Shown here: positions 16,790 through 25,045 of the stretch, one piece after another
Numbering within the stretch: position 1 is the first letter of the stretch
Layout: the number at the start of each line of letters is the position of its first letter
Origin: Draconibacterium orientale
GTDB taxonomy: Bacteria > Bacteroidota > Bacteroidia > Bacteroidales > Prolixibacteraceae
Length of the DNA stretch: 41,359 nt
Direction of reading: 5' to 3'
NCBI GenBank assembly: GCA_020726265.1
Contig: DYSZ01000014.1
Span: 1 to 41,359 of the forward strand
The notes under the pieces: model-generated
The model's input: only the letters and a program-made list of their open reading frames with translations
What the model was told of the DNA's origin: nothing
Database searches by the model: none
Program-made: the position numbers and the translations under genes

Positions 16790-17485
16790 ATGGACGAATA
16801 CAAAAAACTCAACATTAAAGATTGGGCAGCAGAAGACCGCCCGCGCGAAAAGCTGTTAAAAAACGGGGCTCGTTCATTATCTGACGCCGAGCTTATTGCA
16901 ATTCTCATTGGTTCCGGAAATCTTGAGGAAACAGCCGTAGAACTTTCACGGCGGATTCTCGCTTCAGTAGATAATAATCTGAATGACCTCGGCAAAAAAA
17001 GTGTTGGCTCATTATGCAGTTTTAAGGGAATTGGCGAAGCAAAAGCAGTTACCATTGTTGCTGCCCTTGAACTTGGCAAACGCCGGAAAGAAGCCGATGT
17101 TTTCATCAAAAAGGTGATTAATGCCAGTAAAGATGCTTTTGATTATTTTCAACCAATGCTTGGCGACCTCGGGCACGAAGAGTTTTGGGTGATGCTGCTC
17201 GATCGGGGTAACAAAATTCAGGATACTTTCCGAATCAGTCAGGGCGGAATTTCAGGTACGGTAATCGATGTTCGAATCATCCTGAAACCTGCACTCGAAA
17301 AACAGTCGAGTTACATTATCCTTTGTCACAATCACCCCTCCGGGACATTGCGGCCTTCAGACTCCGATCGCGTGATAACCTCTAAAATTAAAGACGCAGC
17401 AAAACTGATGGATATTTCGGTAATCGACCACGTAATTATTGGGCAAAACAAATACTTTAGTTTCGCAGACGAGGGATTGTTGTAA
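16790..17485 (+). CDS. radC: RadC family JAB/MPN protein
   Basis: The protein is about 231 aa from the ATG at 16790; the track start at 16784 is a TTG two codons earlier and is less likely. It has the helix-hairpin-helix segment CSFKGIGEAKAVTIVAALELGKR and the RadC JAMM-like motif HNHPSGTLRPSDSD, with WVMLLDRGNKI before it. RadC proteins are often called DNA-repair proteins, but their biochemical role is uncertain; the metal-binding histidines and aspartate are present here. It lies only 12 bases before the seven-gene operon, so they may share a transcript although function gives no reason to link them. Confidence 0.93.
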   Translation: MDEYKKLNIKDWAAEDRPREKLLKNGARSLSDAELIAILIGSGNLEETAVELSRRILASVDNNLNDLGKKSVGSLCSFKGIGEAKAVTIVAALELGKRRKEADVFIKKVINASKDAFDYFQPMLGDLGHEEFWVMLLDRGNKIQDTFRISQGGISGTVIDVRIILKPALEKQSSYIILCHNHPSGTLRPSDSDRVITSKIKDAAKLMDISVIDHVIIGQNKYFSFADEGLL

Positions 17486-17497
17486 CAACTGAAAAAC

Positions 17498-18826
17498 ATG
17501 GAAATGATACTTTTTTATTCCGAAAAAATAACACCACGCATTGAGTACATTGTAAAACTGTATTTCGAACAGATATTGCAGGTAAAAGTTTTGTTTACAA
17601 GCGATTTCATGGAATTTAAAAATGCTGAATCAGCAAAAATAAACTACTCCGGTCAACCTTTTAAAGGCGGAATTTATTTAAAACCGCATCCTCTGCTATT
17701 CGAAAGTGAAATAAGTGTAAAGAAACCTGAAACTGTTGATTATAAAAACGCGCAATATTTTTTCCCTTCTTCTGCTGATTCTTTTTTGCCCTTCGATTTG
17801 TTTGCAGCCGGATTTTATCTCGTAACCCGGTACGAAGAGTATATTATTGCCGAAAGGGATCATTATGGGCGTTTTATTGCCGGCGAAAGTATTTTGTTTA
17901 AAAACCAGTTGTTAAAAAAGCCGGTGATTAATCTTTGGGCCGAAATGTTGGCCAGCGAAATCAGCAAAACATATCCTCAATTTGCCTGGCCCGAACGAAA
18001 ATTCAGCTTCTTATCGACCATTGATGTTGATAATGCCTGGGCATACCGGCACAAAGGTTTTTCGAGAACAACCGGAGCGCTCACCAAGTCGTTATTGAAA
18101 GGCCATTTAATTGAAGTATTTGAAAGAATTGCAGTATTGTTGCGAATTAAAAACGACCCGTATGATAATTATAGTTTTATTGATTCGGTTTTTGAGGGCA
18201 ACGAAAAGTTAGTACGTTTTTTCTATTTGCTTGGCAATTACAGCAGGTTCGACAAAAATATTTCACACAGAAATCTGCGTTACAGACAGTTAATCAGAAA
18301 AACTAAAAGACACTACCTTGTGGGTATTCATCCTTCGTTTGCTGCCGCAACAGACAAAAGAGGGAAGATATTAAAAGAAGAAAAACAAAGGCTTGCCAGA
18401 ATAACCGGCTCATCAGTAGAAATCAGTCGTCAGCACTATTTGAAAATCGAATTTCCAACAACTTTCCGAAACCTGATGAAGGCAGGAATTTTCAAAGATT
18501 ATTCGTTGGGATATGCATCAGCCACAGGGTTCAGGGCTGGTATTTGCACTCCGTTTTATTTTTATGATCTCGAACGTGAAAAGACAACCGAATTGCTGCA
18601 AACCCCTTTTCAGGTGATGGATGTTACGTTACTGCATTATCTTGATCTTGAACCGGATCAGGCCTGGGATGAAATTCTGACTTTGATGGATGAAGTTAAA
18701 AATGTGAATGGCACTTTTGTTTCGGTTTGGCATAACGAATCGGTTAACGACCGAGGTCATTGGAAAGGCTATCGCGAAGTATTTGAAAAGATGAACCAAC
18801 TTGGATTTCGGTGGGCAAATGAATAA
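17498..18826 (+). CDS. DUF7033-type polysaccharide deacetylase family protein
   Basis: The 442-aa protein has an N-terminal DUF7033-like domain (about 1-160; FDLFAAGFYLVTRYEEY) and a C-terminal NodB-like deacetylase domain starting at STIDVDNAWAYRHKG. Further family segments are LLRIKNDPYDNYSFID, VGIHPSF (the metal histidine region), SRQHYLK, LGYASATGFRAGICTPFYFYDL and the final VWHNES. No signal peptide is visible, so it probably acts in the cytoplasm or at the membrane face, on a sugar N-acetyl group or a similar amide. The substrate is unknown. It is the first gene of a seven-gene operon; the next gene overlaps its end by eight bases. The start could also be the second Met (two codons later). 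Confidence 0.85.
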   Translation: MEMILFYSEKITPRIEYIVKLYFEQILQVKVLFTSDFMEFKNAESAKINYSGQPFKGGIYLKPHPLLFESEISVKKPETVDYKNAQYFFPSSADSFLPFDLFAAGFYLVTRYEEYIIAERDHYGRFIAGESILFKNQLLKKPVINLWAEMLASEISKTYPQFAWPERKFSFLSTIDVDNAWAYRHKGFSRTTGALTKSLLKGHLIEVFERIAVLLRIKNDPYDNYSFIDSVFEGNEKLVRFFYLLGNYSRFDKNISHRNLRYRQLIRKTKRHYLVGIHPSFAAATDKRGKILKEEKQRLARITGSSVEISRQHYLKIEFPTTFRNLMKAGIFKDYSLGYASATGFRAGICTPFYFYDLEREKTTELLQTPFQVMDVTLLHYLDLEPDQAWDEILTLMDEVKNVNGTFVSVWHNESVNDRGHWKGYREVFEKMNQLGFRWANE

Positions 18827-19730
18827 TGGATTACAATACATTTCCAACAATAAAATTGATTTCAAAAAATGGGATCGTTGTTTAGCCTGTGCCAACAATT
18901 CAAGGGTTTATGCTTTTTCGTGGTTTCTTGATCGTACTGCTGAAAAATGGGATGCTTTGGTGTGGGGTGATTATGAATTTGTAATGCCGCTGCCAGTTCG
19001 GAAAAAATGGGGAATCAGGTATGTTTATCAACCCGTTTTCTGTCAGCAACTTGGGATTTTTCCTGAACCTCCCATTTCTGTTCAAGAGCAATTTGTTGGG
19101 TTTCTTTCAGGAAAATTCAGGTATATTCAAATACAGGTTACTCCGCAAATTAATCAGGATGTTTTTTCAAAGTTTGAAGTAACTGAAAAAGCAAACCTTG
19201 TTTTGCCGCTTATGGCAGATTATAAGGGTATTGCGCTGCAGTTTTCGCAAAACGTGAGGCGGAATATTGTCAAAGCAGGAAAAGAAGGTATTTCTGTGGT
19301 TCGCGGTCTTAATCCGGCAGAGTTTATCGACGGGAAAAAAACATCTGATTTAGCAAAGTCAAATCCAAAAACGTTTGAAAATTTATCGCGAATTATGTCA
19401 TTTTCGATTTCGGAAAGTACAGGAATTATATACGCGGCATACACCCAGCAGAATGAATTGTGTTCGGCAGCGTTTTTTCTGCAATCGGGAACACGAGTGG
19501 TTTACCTGAGCGCTTTTTCAACATCTGAAGGAAAGCGGAGCAACGCGATGCACCTTATTGTTGACGAGTTTATCCGCGATTATGCCGGTTCAGGTAATTT
19601 GCTCGATTTCGAAGGGTCGTCAATTGAGGGAGTTGCAAGATTTTACAAAGGATTCGGGGCTTTTACAGAAACCTATTATCTGCTTAAATACAACCAGCTG
19701 CCTTTCCCGCTTAATATGATAAAGAAATAA
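18819..19730 (+). CDS. FemAB/GNAT-like acyl- or aminoacyltransferase
   Basis: The protein is about 303 aa from the ATG at 18819 (track start 18801 is a TTG). It begins MNNGLQYISNNKIDFKKWD. The pattern SRVYAFSWFLDRTAEKWDALVWGDYEFVMPLPVRKKWG, ALQFSQNVRRNIVKAGKEGI and LLDFEGSSIEGVARFYKGFGA is that of the FemAB/BioF2-like GNAT superfamily, which includes transferases that add aminoacyl or acyl groups to amines in peptidoglycan or polysaccharides. The donor may be an aminoacyl-tRNA or an acyl thioester. Here the operon encodes a carrier protein and a ligase, which favours a thioester donor, but that is inference. It overlaps its upstream gene by eight bases and is one base from the next. Confidence 0.75.
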   Translation: MNNGLQYISNNKIDFKKWDRCLACANNSRVYAFSWFLDRTAEKWDALVWGDYEFVMPLPVRKKWGIRYVYQPVFCQQLGIFPEPPISVQEQFVGFLSGKFRYIQIQVTPQINQDVFSKFEVTEKANLVLPLMADYKGIALQFSQNVRRNIVKAGKEGISVVRGLNPAEFIDGKKTSDLAKSNPKTFENLSRIMSFSISESTGIIYAAYTQQNELCSAAFFLQSGTRVVYLSAFSTSEGKRSNAMHLIVDEFIRDYAGSGNLLDFEGSSIEGVARFYKGFGAFTETYYLLKYNQLPFPLNMIKK

Positions 19731-19731
19731 A

Positions 19732-20757
19732 ATGGAGCGTAAAATTGTAAGAAGATTTGTTTCACGGGCAGCCTTAATTACACCATTCAGCTGGCTTGAA
19801 AAAATGTCGGCACAACCGATGATTTTTCCATTTTATCATGTTGTCAGCAATTATAATTTACCTTATATCAGTAATATTTATCCCATTGTTTCCGAAAAAC
19901 AATTCAGAAACGACCTTGAATTTTTGCTTTCATATTACACCCCTGCAACATTTTCGGATGTAATACAATTTGTACAGGGCAGAAGAAAACCCGGAAAACC
20001 ATCATTCTTTTTAACCATCGATGATGGTTTTGCACAATGTGAAACAGTAATTGCCCCGGTTCTTAAAGAATTGGGAATTGAAGCTACATTTTTTGTTAAT
20101 CCGGCTTTTATCGATAATCAAGTCATTTCGCACAGGCAGAAAATTAGTTTTATACTTGAAAAGTATGCGGGAGCAAACAAAACAGAAAAAATTGCGATTG
20201 CAAAAATAACAGGAGTGCAAACGCACAATACAAAATCAAACATCAGTTCATTGAAAAAACTGAATGCCGGCAATATTTCTATAATCGACGAAATTGCCGA
20301 TGTTCTTGAAATTGATTTTGGTAAACTAACTACTGAATTCAAACCGTATTTATCACTCAGAGCGTTGAAAAAGCTCCATTATGAGGGCTTTCATATAGGT
20401 TCGCATGGGTTCGATCATAAGGAATTTCAATTGATGCAGCCATCAGAAATGAAACAGCAGATTGAAGAAAGTTTTTCATGGCTCGAAACGCATCTGAAAA
20501 TCGAAAAACGCATTTTTTCGTTTCCATTCACCGATCACAACATTTCGCTTTCATTTTTCGAATATTTGCAAAACGAAGCAAATGTATTGCTGAGTTTTGG
20601 CACAGCCGGCTTGAAATATGATTCGGCTTCCCGTCATATTCAGCGTATTCCGGCCGAAATGCATGGATTCACCTCGTTACGTCAAATACTGAAGGCTGAG
20701 TATTTATATTATCTTGCAAAAAAGCCGGTAAACAAAAACCTGATTGTCAGAAAATGA
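19732..20757 (+). CDS. Polysaccharide deacetylase (NodB domain)
   Basis: The 341-aa protein has the NodB catalytic motif TIDDG (95-99) with FFLTIDDGFAQC, and the zinc-binding motif in HIGSHGFDHKEFQLM. The family also shows FPFTDHN near the end. It would remove an N- or O-acetyl group from a polysaccharide or glycan precursor. The N-terminus has a basic, mildly hydrophobic segment but no clear signal peptide. This is the second deacetylase-like gene of the operon, and differs from the DUF7033 type in the first. Its stop overlaps the start of the adenylation gene (ATGA). Confidence 0.85.
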   Translation: MERKIVRRFVSRAALITPFSWLEKMSAQPMIFPFYHVVSNYNLPYISNIYPIVSEKQFRNDLEFLLSYYTPATFSDVIQFVQGRRKPGKPSFFLTIDDGFAQCETVIAPVLKELGIEATFFVNPAFIDNQVISHRQKISFILEKYAGANKTEKIAIAKITGVQTHNTKSNISSLKKLNAGNISIIDEIADVLEIDFGKLTTEFKPYLSLRALKKLHYEGFHIGSHGFDHKEFQLMQPSEMKQQIEESFSWLETHLKIEKRIFSFPFTDHNISLSFFEYLQNEANVLLSFGTAGLKYDSASRHIQRIPAEMHGFTSLRQILKAEYLYYLAKKPVNKNLIVRK

Positions 20758-22244
20758 ACCTGTTAGAAAAATATCATGAAGCTTTTATGCGGTTTTCAGG
20801 CTATGAAGCATTTTCGGATGGAGTAAAGAAAATTTCATATAAACAATTTTCAGTTTTAGTACAGTCGTGTCGCAACCTTCTCGAACAACAACCTAGCTAT
20901 TATCCTGGCTGTGCAGTAGGTGTTTTGCACACCGAAAAGGCAGAAACCTATGCTGCAATCTTTGCTATTTGGTTTGCCGGCGGATATTTTGTTCCGCTAC
21001 ATCCTGCGTCACCCGCGCAATACAATTCCTCAATAATCAATAATCATAAAATAAGGCTTGTGTTTGTACCGGATGGCACAAATGAATTTTTGTTTCATAA
21101 TGTTCATGTTTTAACGGTTTCCGAAAGCGGAGATCAGCCTTTACAACCGGTTCTTCAGCGAAATGATTGTGATGTTTTGTACGTCTTAAATACTTCGGGA
21201 AGTACCGGTGTTCCTAAAAATGTACCAATCAACCTTAAAAATATTGAAGCATTTGTTGATGGATTTCTCGATTTGTATACCGAATTAAATGCAACTGATA
21301 AATACCTTCAGACATATGATCTAACTGCAGATGCGGCTTTTACAGGGTATCTCATACCATTGCTCACTGGTGCTGCAGTTTATACAGTTCCGGCAGGTCA
21401 TTTCAAACCTTTTCAGGTTGTTAAAATTCTTTCTGAAAACCCGATTACCTGGGTACAGGTAACACCGTCGCTACTTGCCTGTTTGCAACCTTTTTTCGGT
21501 TCACTCTGGTTTAACGGAATCAAACATTTTCATTTCGGAGGAGAAGCATTGCCCATACAATTAGCAGAAGAGTGGCGAAAGCATGTCCCGAATGCTGAGA
21601 TTTCGAACGTATATGGACCTACCGAAACAACCATAACAGCCACAATTTATAAGTGTTTGCCTGGCGAATCAATAAAATCACGCCATCAGATTGTTTCAAT
21701 TGGAAAACCTTTAAAAAAGGTTTTCATAAAAATTACCGGAGAATTTGTCGGAGATAATAAATCTGGCGAACTATATATCGGTGGTGCTCAGGTGATGGAT
21801 AATTACCTTTTTACCCAAGACCAGCCATTTGAAATTACAGGATCAGAAGGTACATGTGAAAAATATTATCCATCGGGCGACTGGGTTGAAACTGACGACG
21901 ATGGGTTTCTTTATTTTGTAACACGCAAAGATGACCAGATAAAAGTAAACGGGTACCGGGTTGATTTAACCGAAATTGAAAACCTTACAAGAGAATTTAC
22001 CGATGGTAGAAATACCGCAGCCGCGGCAATTGAAGTTTCGCCGGGATTGAAAAAGCTAATTGTATTTGTCGAGAATTTTGAGGGAGAAACGACAGAAATA
22101 ATAAAAATGCACACTCAAAAACTACCCTTTTACAAGGTGCCCGGAGAAATTGTTGGTACAGGTACTTTCCCATTATCAAATTCTGGGAAAACCGACCGTA
22201 AAAAACTATTGGCGAATTACTTCGAATCGATTAAAGATGAATAG
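20754..22244 (+). CDS. Stand-alone adenylation (AMP-binding) enzyme, DltA-like
   Basis: The 496-aa enzyme is an ANL-superfamily acyl/aminoacyl adenylate-forming enzyme with NRPS A-domain motifs: A3 LNTSGSTGVPKN (145-156), A4 region QTYDLTADAAF, A5 NVYGPTETT (285-293), A7 YPSGD (372-376), A8 RKDDQIKVNGYRVD (391-404) and A10 NSGKTDRKK with catalytic Lys479. There is no condensation, carrier or thioesterase domain. It most resembles DltA and free-standing NRPS A-domains, which activate an amino acid or acid as AMP ester and load it on a separate carrier protein. The carrier is likely the ACP two genes on. Substrate cannot be read reliably. It overlaps the next gene by eight bases. Confidence 0.87.
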   Translation: MNLLEKYHEAFMRFSGYEAFSDGVKKISYKQFSVLVQSCRNLLEQQPSYYPGCAVGVLHTEKAETYAAIFAIWFAGGYFVPLHPASPAQYNSSIINNHKIRLVFVPDGTNEFLFHNVHVLTVSESGDQPLQPVLQRNDCDVLYVLNTSGSTGVPKNVPINLKNIEAFVDGFLDLYTELNATDKYLQTYDLTADAAFTGYLIPLLTGAAVYTVPAGHFKPFQVVKILSENPITWVQVTPSLLACLQPFFGSLWFNGIKHFHFGGEALPIQLAEEWRKHVPNAEISNVYGPTETTITATIYKCLPGESIKSRHQIVSIGKPLKKVFIKITGEFVGDNKSGELYIGGAQVMDNYLFTQDQPFEITGSEGTCEKYYPSGDWVETDDDGFLYFVTRKDDQIKVNGYRVDLTEIENLTREFTDGRNTAAAAIEVSPGLKKLIVFVENFEGETTEIIKMHTQKLPFYKVPGEIVGTGTFPLSNSGKTDRKKLLANYFESIKDE

Positions 22245-22983
22245 TTCGGTTGAAAATATGTATGCTTTTTACCGAGCAGTGGGTGAAACCGAACAGGTTA
22301 GCTTACATGAAAATATTTGTTATGAGGCTGTTACCGCGCACTTCGGAAATTGGCCGCAAATTCTGTTTTGGTTTAAGTTCGGGAATAAAATCGAAGAAAA
22401 TGTCAGATTGACGTTGAGTGAATTGGCTATTGGAGATTCAAGAATGGTTGCGATTTGTAATGCAAATGATTTGTTGCTGATCAACCAGGATAAACTCAGA
22501 AAAGAAAATATTTTTCCAGTCGAAGTTTGGGAGACAATGCAAATTAATTTCGATCCGGGATTAAAAGCAGAATTACTTACCGGATTCGAACCTCATAAAC
22601 TGGTTACACAAAAGCAACTCGCCGATTTTACCGAACTTGTTAATTTGCATATGTTGCGCGAAGTAAAAATATCCGAAACCTTGTTTCCTCTTTTATCACT
22701 GAATAAGCAGTTTGAATTTTATGGTGTGTATTCAGAAGGAAAATTGATTTCCGGACTGATGACTTTTTCAACTCAAGGAACAAGTGGGTTGTATTTTATT
22801 GTTACACGAATTGAAATGCGTGGCCACGGAATTGCTGAATATTTAATTCGCAAAACCATCCATCGGTTATTTGAAAAAGAAATAGAAAATGTAGTTTTGC
22901 AGGCAGTTGGTAAGGCGGTGAATTTATACCGCAGAATTGGTTTTCAACCTACCGGAAAGCTTGTGATATTGACAAAAAACTAA
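22237..22983 (+). CDS. GNAT family N-acyltransferase
   Basis: From the ATG at 22237 the protein has 248 aa. The track start at 22150 is within the upstream adenylation gene; the ATG overlapping that stop (gATGAATAG) fits the tight spacing of this operon. The C-terminal half has the GNAT fold: FYGVYSEGKLISGLMTF, then GLYFIVTRIEMRGHGIAEYLI (the acyl-CoA pyrophosphate-type loop RGHGIA), and LYRRIGFQPTGK near the end. The N-terminal half is less clear. It could take its acyl group from acyl-CoA or from the ACP encoded next. Substrate unknown. Confidence 0.8.
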   Translation: MNSSVENMYAFYRAVGETEQVSLHENICYEAVTAHFGNWPQILFWFKFGNKIEENVRLTLSELAIGDSRMVAICNANDLLLINQDKLRKENIFPVEVWETMQINFDPGLKAELLTGFEPHKLVTQKQLADFTELVNLHMLREVKISETLFPLLSLNKQFEFYGVYSEGKLISGLMTFSTQGTSGLYFIVTRIEMRGHGIAEYLIRKTIHRLFEKEIENVVLQAVGKAVNLYRRIGFQPTGKLVILTKN

Positions 22984-22985
22984 CA

Positions 22986-23228
22986 ATGAATCGACAGGAA
23001 ATTACCAGTAAAACACTGGAAGTGTTTCGGAAAGTATTCGGAAGTCAAACACCGGTTACTGAAAATAGTTCGGCGGAAAACATCGATAAATGGGATTCAC
23101 TCAATCATATTCTGCTGATTCAGGAACTGGAAAGAACCTTTCAACTTAAATTCGATCTTTTCGAGATTATCGAACTCAAAGATGTTCAGGGAATAATCGA
23201 TTATATTTTCTCAAAATCAGAAAAATGA
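22986..23228 (+). CDS. Acyl carrier protein
   Basis: The 80-aa protein has the four-helix carrier-protein pattern and the phosphopantetheine site DSLNHI, with Ser38 as the attachment residue. The sequence NIDKWDSLNHILLIQELERTF is that of dedicated carriers next to adenylation or synthase genes, not housekeeping AcpP. It probably carries the acid activated by the adenylation enzyme. No phosphopantetheinyl transferase is encoded in the window. The next gene starts in its stop codon (ATGA). Confidence 0.92.
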   Translation: MNRQEITSKTLEVFRKVFGSQTPVTENSSAENIDKWDSLNHILLIQELERTFQLKFDLFEIIELKDVQGIIDYIFSKSEK

Positions 23229-24301
23229 TTATTCGGGAGGTAAAAGTATCGGAGTTGAATGAATTCGTTGAAAGCGAATTATTTACCTCTTTCGATATTA
23301 AGCCTCTTACTCCGCAAAGAGCATTTTCGCAACTCAATAATCCTTTTGCAAAACCTGATGATGTGGCACTTGTTTTTGCTGTCGAAGATAACCGTTTACT
23401 TGCCTTTGCCGGTTTGTTACCCGACATGCTCGCAACGGGTGAAAGAATTTCGTGTAATTCAAACTGGTGGGTAAAACCTGGCAGCAATTTCCTTGCGATT
23501 CCGGTTCTTTTGAAAGCTCTCGAAAAATGTAATCACCAGATGTTTTTTACCGATTGTAACCTGAAAACCAAAACCATTCTTGAGAAAACAGGGCTTTTTG
23601 AATTTAGACCTGAAATAACGGGCAAAAGATTTTTTTTACGCAGTTGTTTTGGTTCTGTATTACAGCGAAGAAAAAAGGCAAAACTTTTGATTGTGGCTGC
23701 TCGTATTTTTGATTTCGTGATTAACCCTGTTTTAAATATTATAACAAAAAGCTTTTTGCTGTTTGTTGATCGTTCAGGATTCACGATTCAGCCGGCTTCA
23801 GATTCTGATAAATCCATTGCACAATTTATTACCGAAAACTCAGGCGATGATATCTTGAGCCAATCGGTGCAAAAACTGAACTGGATAATAAATTTCCCAT
23901 GGTTAAAAACTGAACACACACAAGAAGAACTGGTTTACCCGTTTTCGAATGTAGTTAAAAACTTCAGCCAAAATTTGCTTGTGGTAAAAAGGCAAAACGA
24001 AATTGTTGGTGTACTGATAATTAGCCTTGTGAATGGAATGGCATCGATTCCCTTCATTTATTACAAAAGGCAACATATTTCCAACATCACAATACAAATC
24101 AGGTTATATCTGAAATTGGTTAAAGCCAACAGCATTGTAGTTTTTAACGATGAGGTTGCCAGTGCATTTGCAAACAATGGATTGTCGTTTTTTTTCACAC
24201 GAAAAATTAAGCGGATTGCCGGATATGCAGTTCAATTGAAAGATAAAATAAATAGAAATAAATATTTTCAGGATGGCGACGGCGACGTTGCTTTTACATA
24301 A
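23225..24301 (+). CDS. GNAT-like acyltransferase, probably two-domain
   Basis: The 358-aa protein has a GNAT-like N-terminal half (ALVFAVEDNRLLAFAGLLPDML, FFTDCNLKTKTILEKTGLFEFRP) and a second half with EIVGVLIISLVNGMASIPFIYYK that also looks GNAT-like. The central segment around residues 140-185 is basic and hydrophobic and might form a membrane-associated helix (IFDFVINPVLNIITKSFLLF). Identity of the acyl donor and acceptor is unknown. It is the last gene of the carrier-protein operon and overlaps the ACP stop by the ATGA arrangement. A family name is less certain than for its neighbours. Confidence 0.6.
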   Translation: MIIREVKVSELNEFVESELFTSFDIKPLTPQRAFSQLNNPFAKPDDVALVFAVEDNRLLAFAGLLPDMLATGERISCNSNWWVKPGSNFLAIPVLLKALEKCNHQMFFTDCNLKTKTILEKTGLFEFRPEITGKRFFLRSCFGSVLQRRKKAKLLIVAARIFDFVINPVLNIITKSFLLFVDRSGFTIQPASDSDKSIAQFITENSGDDILSQSVQKLNWIINFPWLKTEHTQEELVYPFSNVVKNFSQNLLVVKRQNEIVGVLIISLVNGMASIPFIYYKRQHISNITIQIRLYLKLVKANSIVVFNDEVASAFANNGLSFFFTRKIKRIAGYAVQLKDKINRNKYFQDGDGDVAFT

Positions 24302-24313
24302 AACTTTAAACTT

Positions 24314-24976
24314 ATGGACATAAAAATTTTAGGCAACAATCACTCAATTCTCGATCAGTACCTGTCTGAAATCAGGGACGAAGTAATTCAGAAAGACCCG
24401 ATGCGTTTCAGGGAGAACATGTACCGGATAGGTGAGATTTTTGCTTACGAAATAAGTAAAACACTAAAGTTTGAAGTTGCGCCAGTAACAACCCCGCTCG
24501 GAGTGGCGCAAGTGCCTGTTTTGCAGCAACAACCTGTGTTGGCCACAATTCTCAGGGCTGGTTTGTCGGTGCACAACGGGTTGCTGAAGATTTTCGATAA
24601 AGGCGAAAACTGTTTTATTTCAGCCTACCGGAAATACACCGAGGAAGGCGATTTTGAAATTGCATTTGAATACATGGCTTCTCCATCGCTCGACAACAAA
24701 GTTGTCATTCTTTCCGACCCGATGCTGGCTTCCGGAAAATCGATGGAGATTGGCTATCACGCGCTATTCAGTAAAGGTTCGCCATCGCATGTACATCTGG
24801 TTTCAATCATTTCGAGCCAGCAAGGTGTGAACTACCTCATTGATAAAATCAGAGCCGAAAATGTGACGCTTTGGCTGGGCGCCATCGACGAAGGAATGAC
24901 ACCGCACTCGTACATTGTCCCGGGGTTGGGCGATGCAGGGGATTTGGCTTACGGCGAAAAAATTGATTCAAAGTAA
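24314..24976 (+). CDS. upp: Uracil phosphoribosyltransferase
   Basis: The 220-aa enzyme converts uracil and PRPP to UMP in pyrimidine salvage. The PRPP-binding motif DPMLASGKSM is present, with ILRAGLSVHNGLL before it and a C-terminal PGLGDAGDLAYG that contacts uracil. It begins 12 bases after the last operon gene, so it may be read with it, although its function is unrelated. A strong hairpin terminator follows. Confidence 0.95.
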   Translation: MDIKILGNNHSILDQYLSEIRDEVIQKDPMRFRENMYRIGEIFAYEISKTLKFEVAPVTTPLGVAQVPVLQQQPVLATILRAGLSVHNGLLKIFDKGENCFISAYRKYTEEGDFEIAFEYMASPSLDNKVVILSDPMLASGKSMEIGYHALFSKGSPSHVHLVSIISSQQGVNYLIDKIRAENVTLWLGAIDEGMTPHSYIVPGLGDAGDLAYGEKIDSK

Positions 24977-24991
24977 ATTCTTCAAAAGCAT

Positions 24992-25029
24992 AAAAAAAGC
25001 CTGTTGCAATTCAGCAGCAGGCTTTTTTT
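24992..25029. terminator. Bidirectional terminator between upp and the HlyD gene
   Basis: AAAAAAAGCCTGTTGC pairs with GCAGCAGGCTTTTTTT (one G-T) around AATTCA. The two flanking genes converge here, and both strands give a stem followed by T, so it can stop both transcripts. Confidence 0.92.
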
Positions 25030-25045
25030 GTCGGGTTCGCACCCG

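Noticed and set aside
17498-24301. Non-ribosomal peptide synthetase cluster
   Set aside because: There is one adenylation domain and one carrier protein but no condensation or thioesterase domain, so a normal peptide synthetase is not supported.
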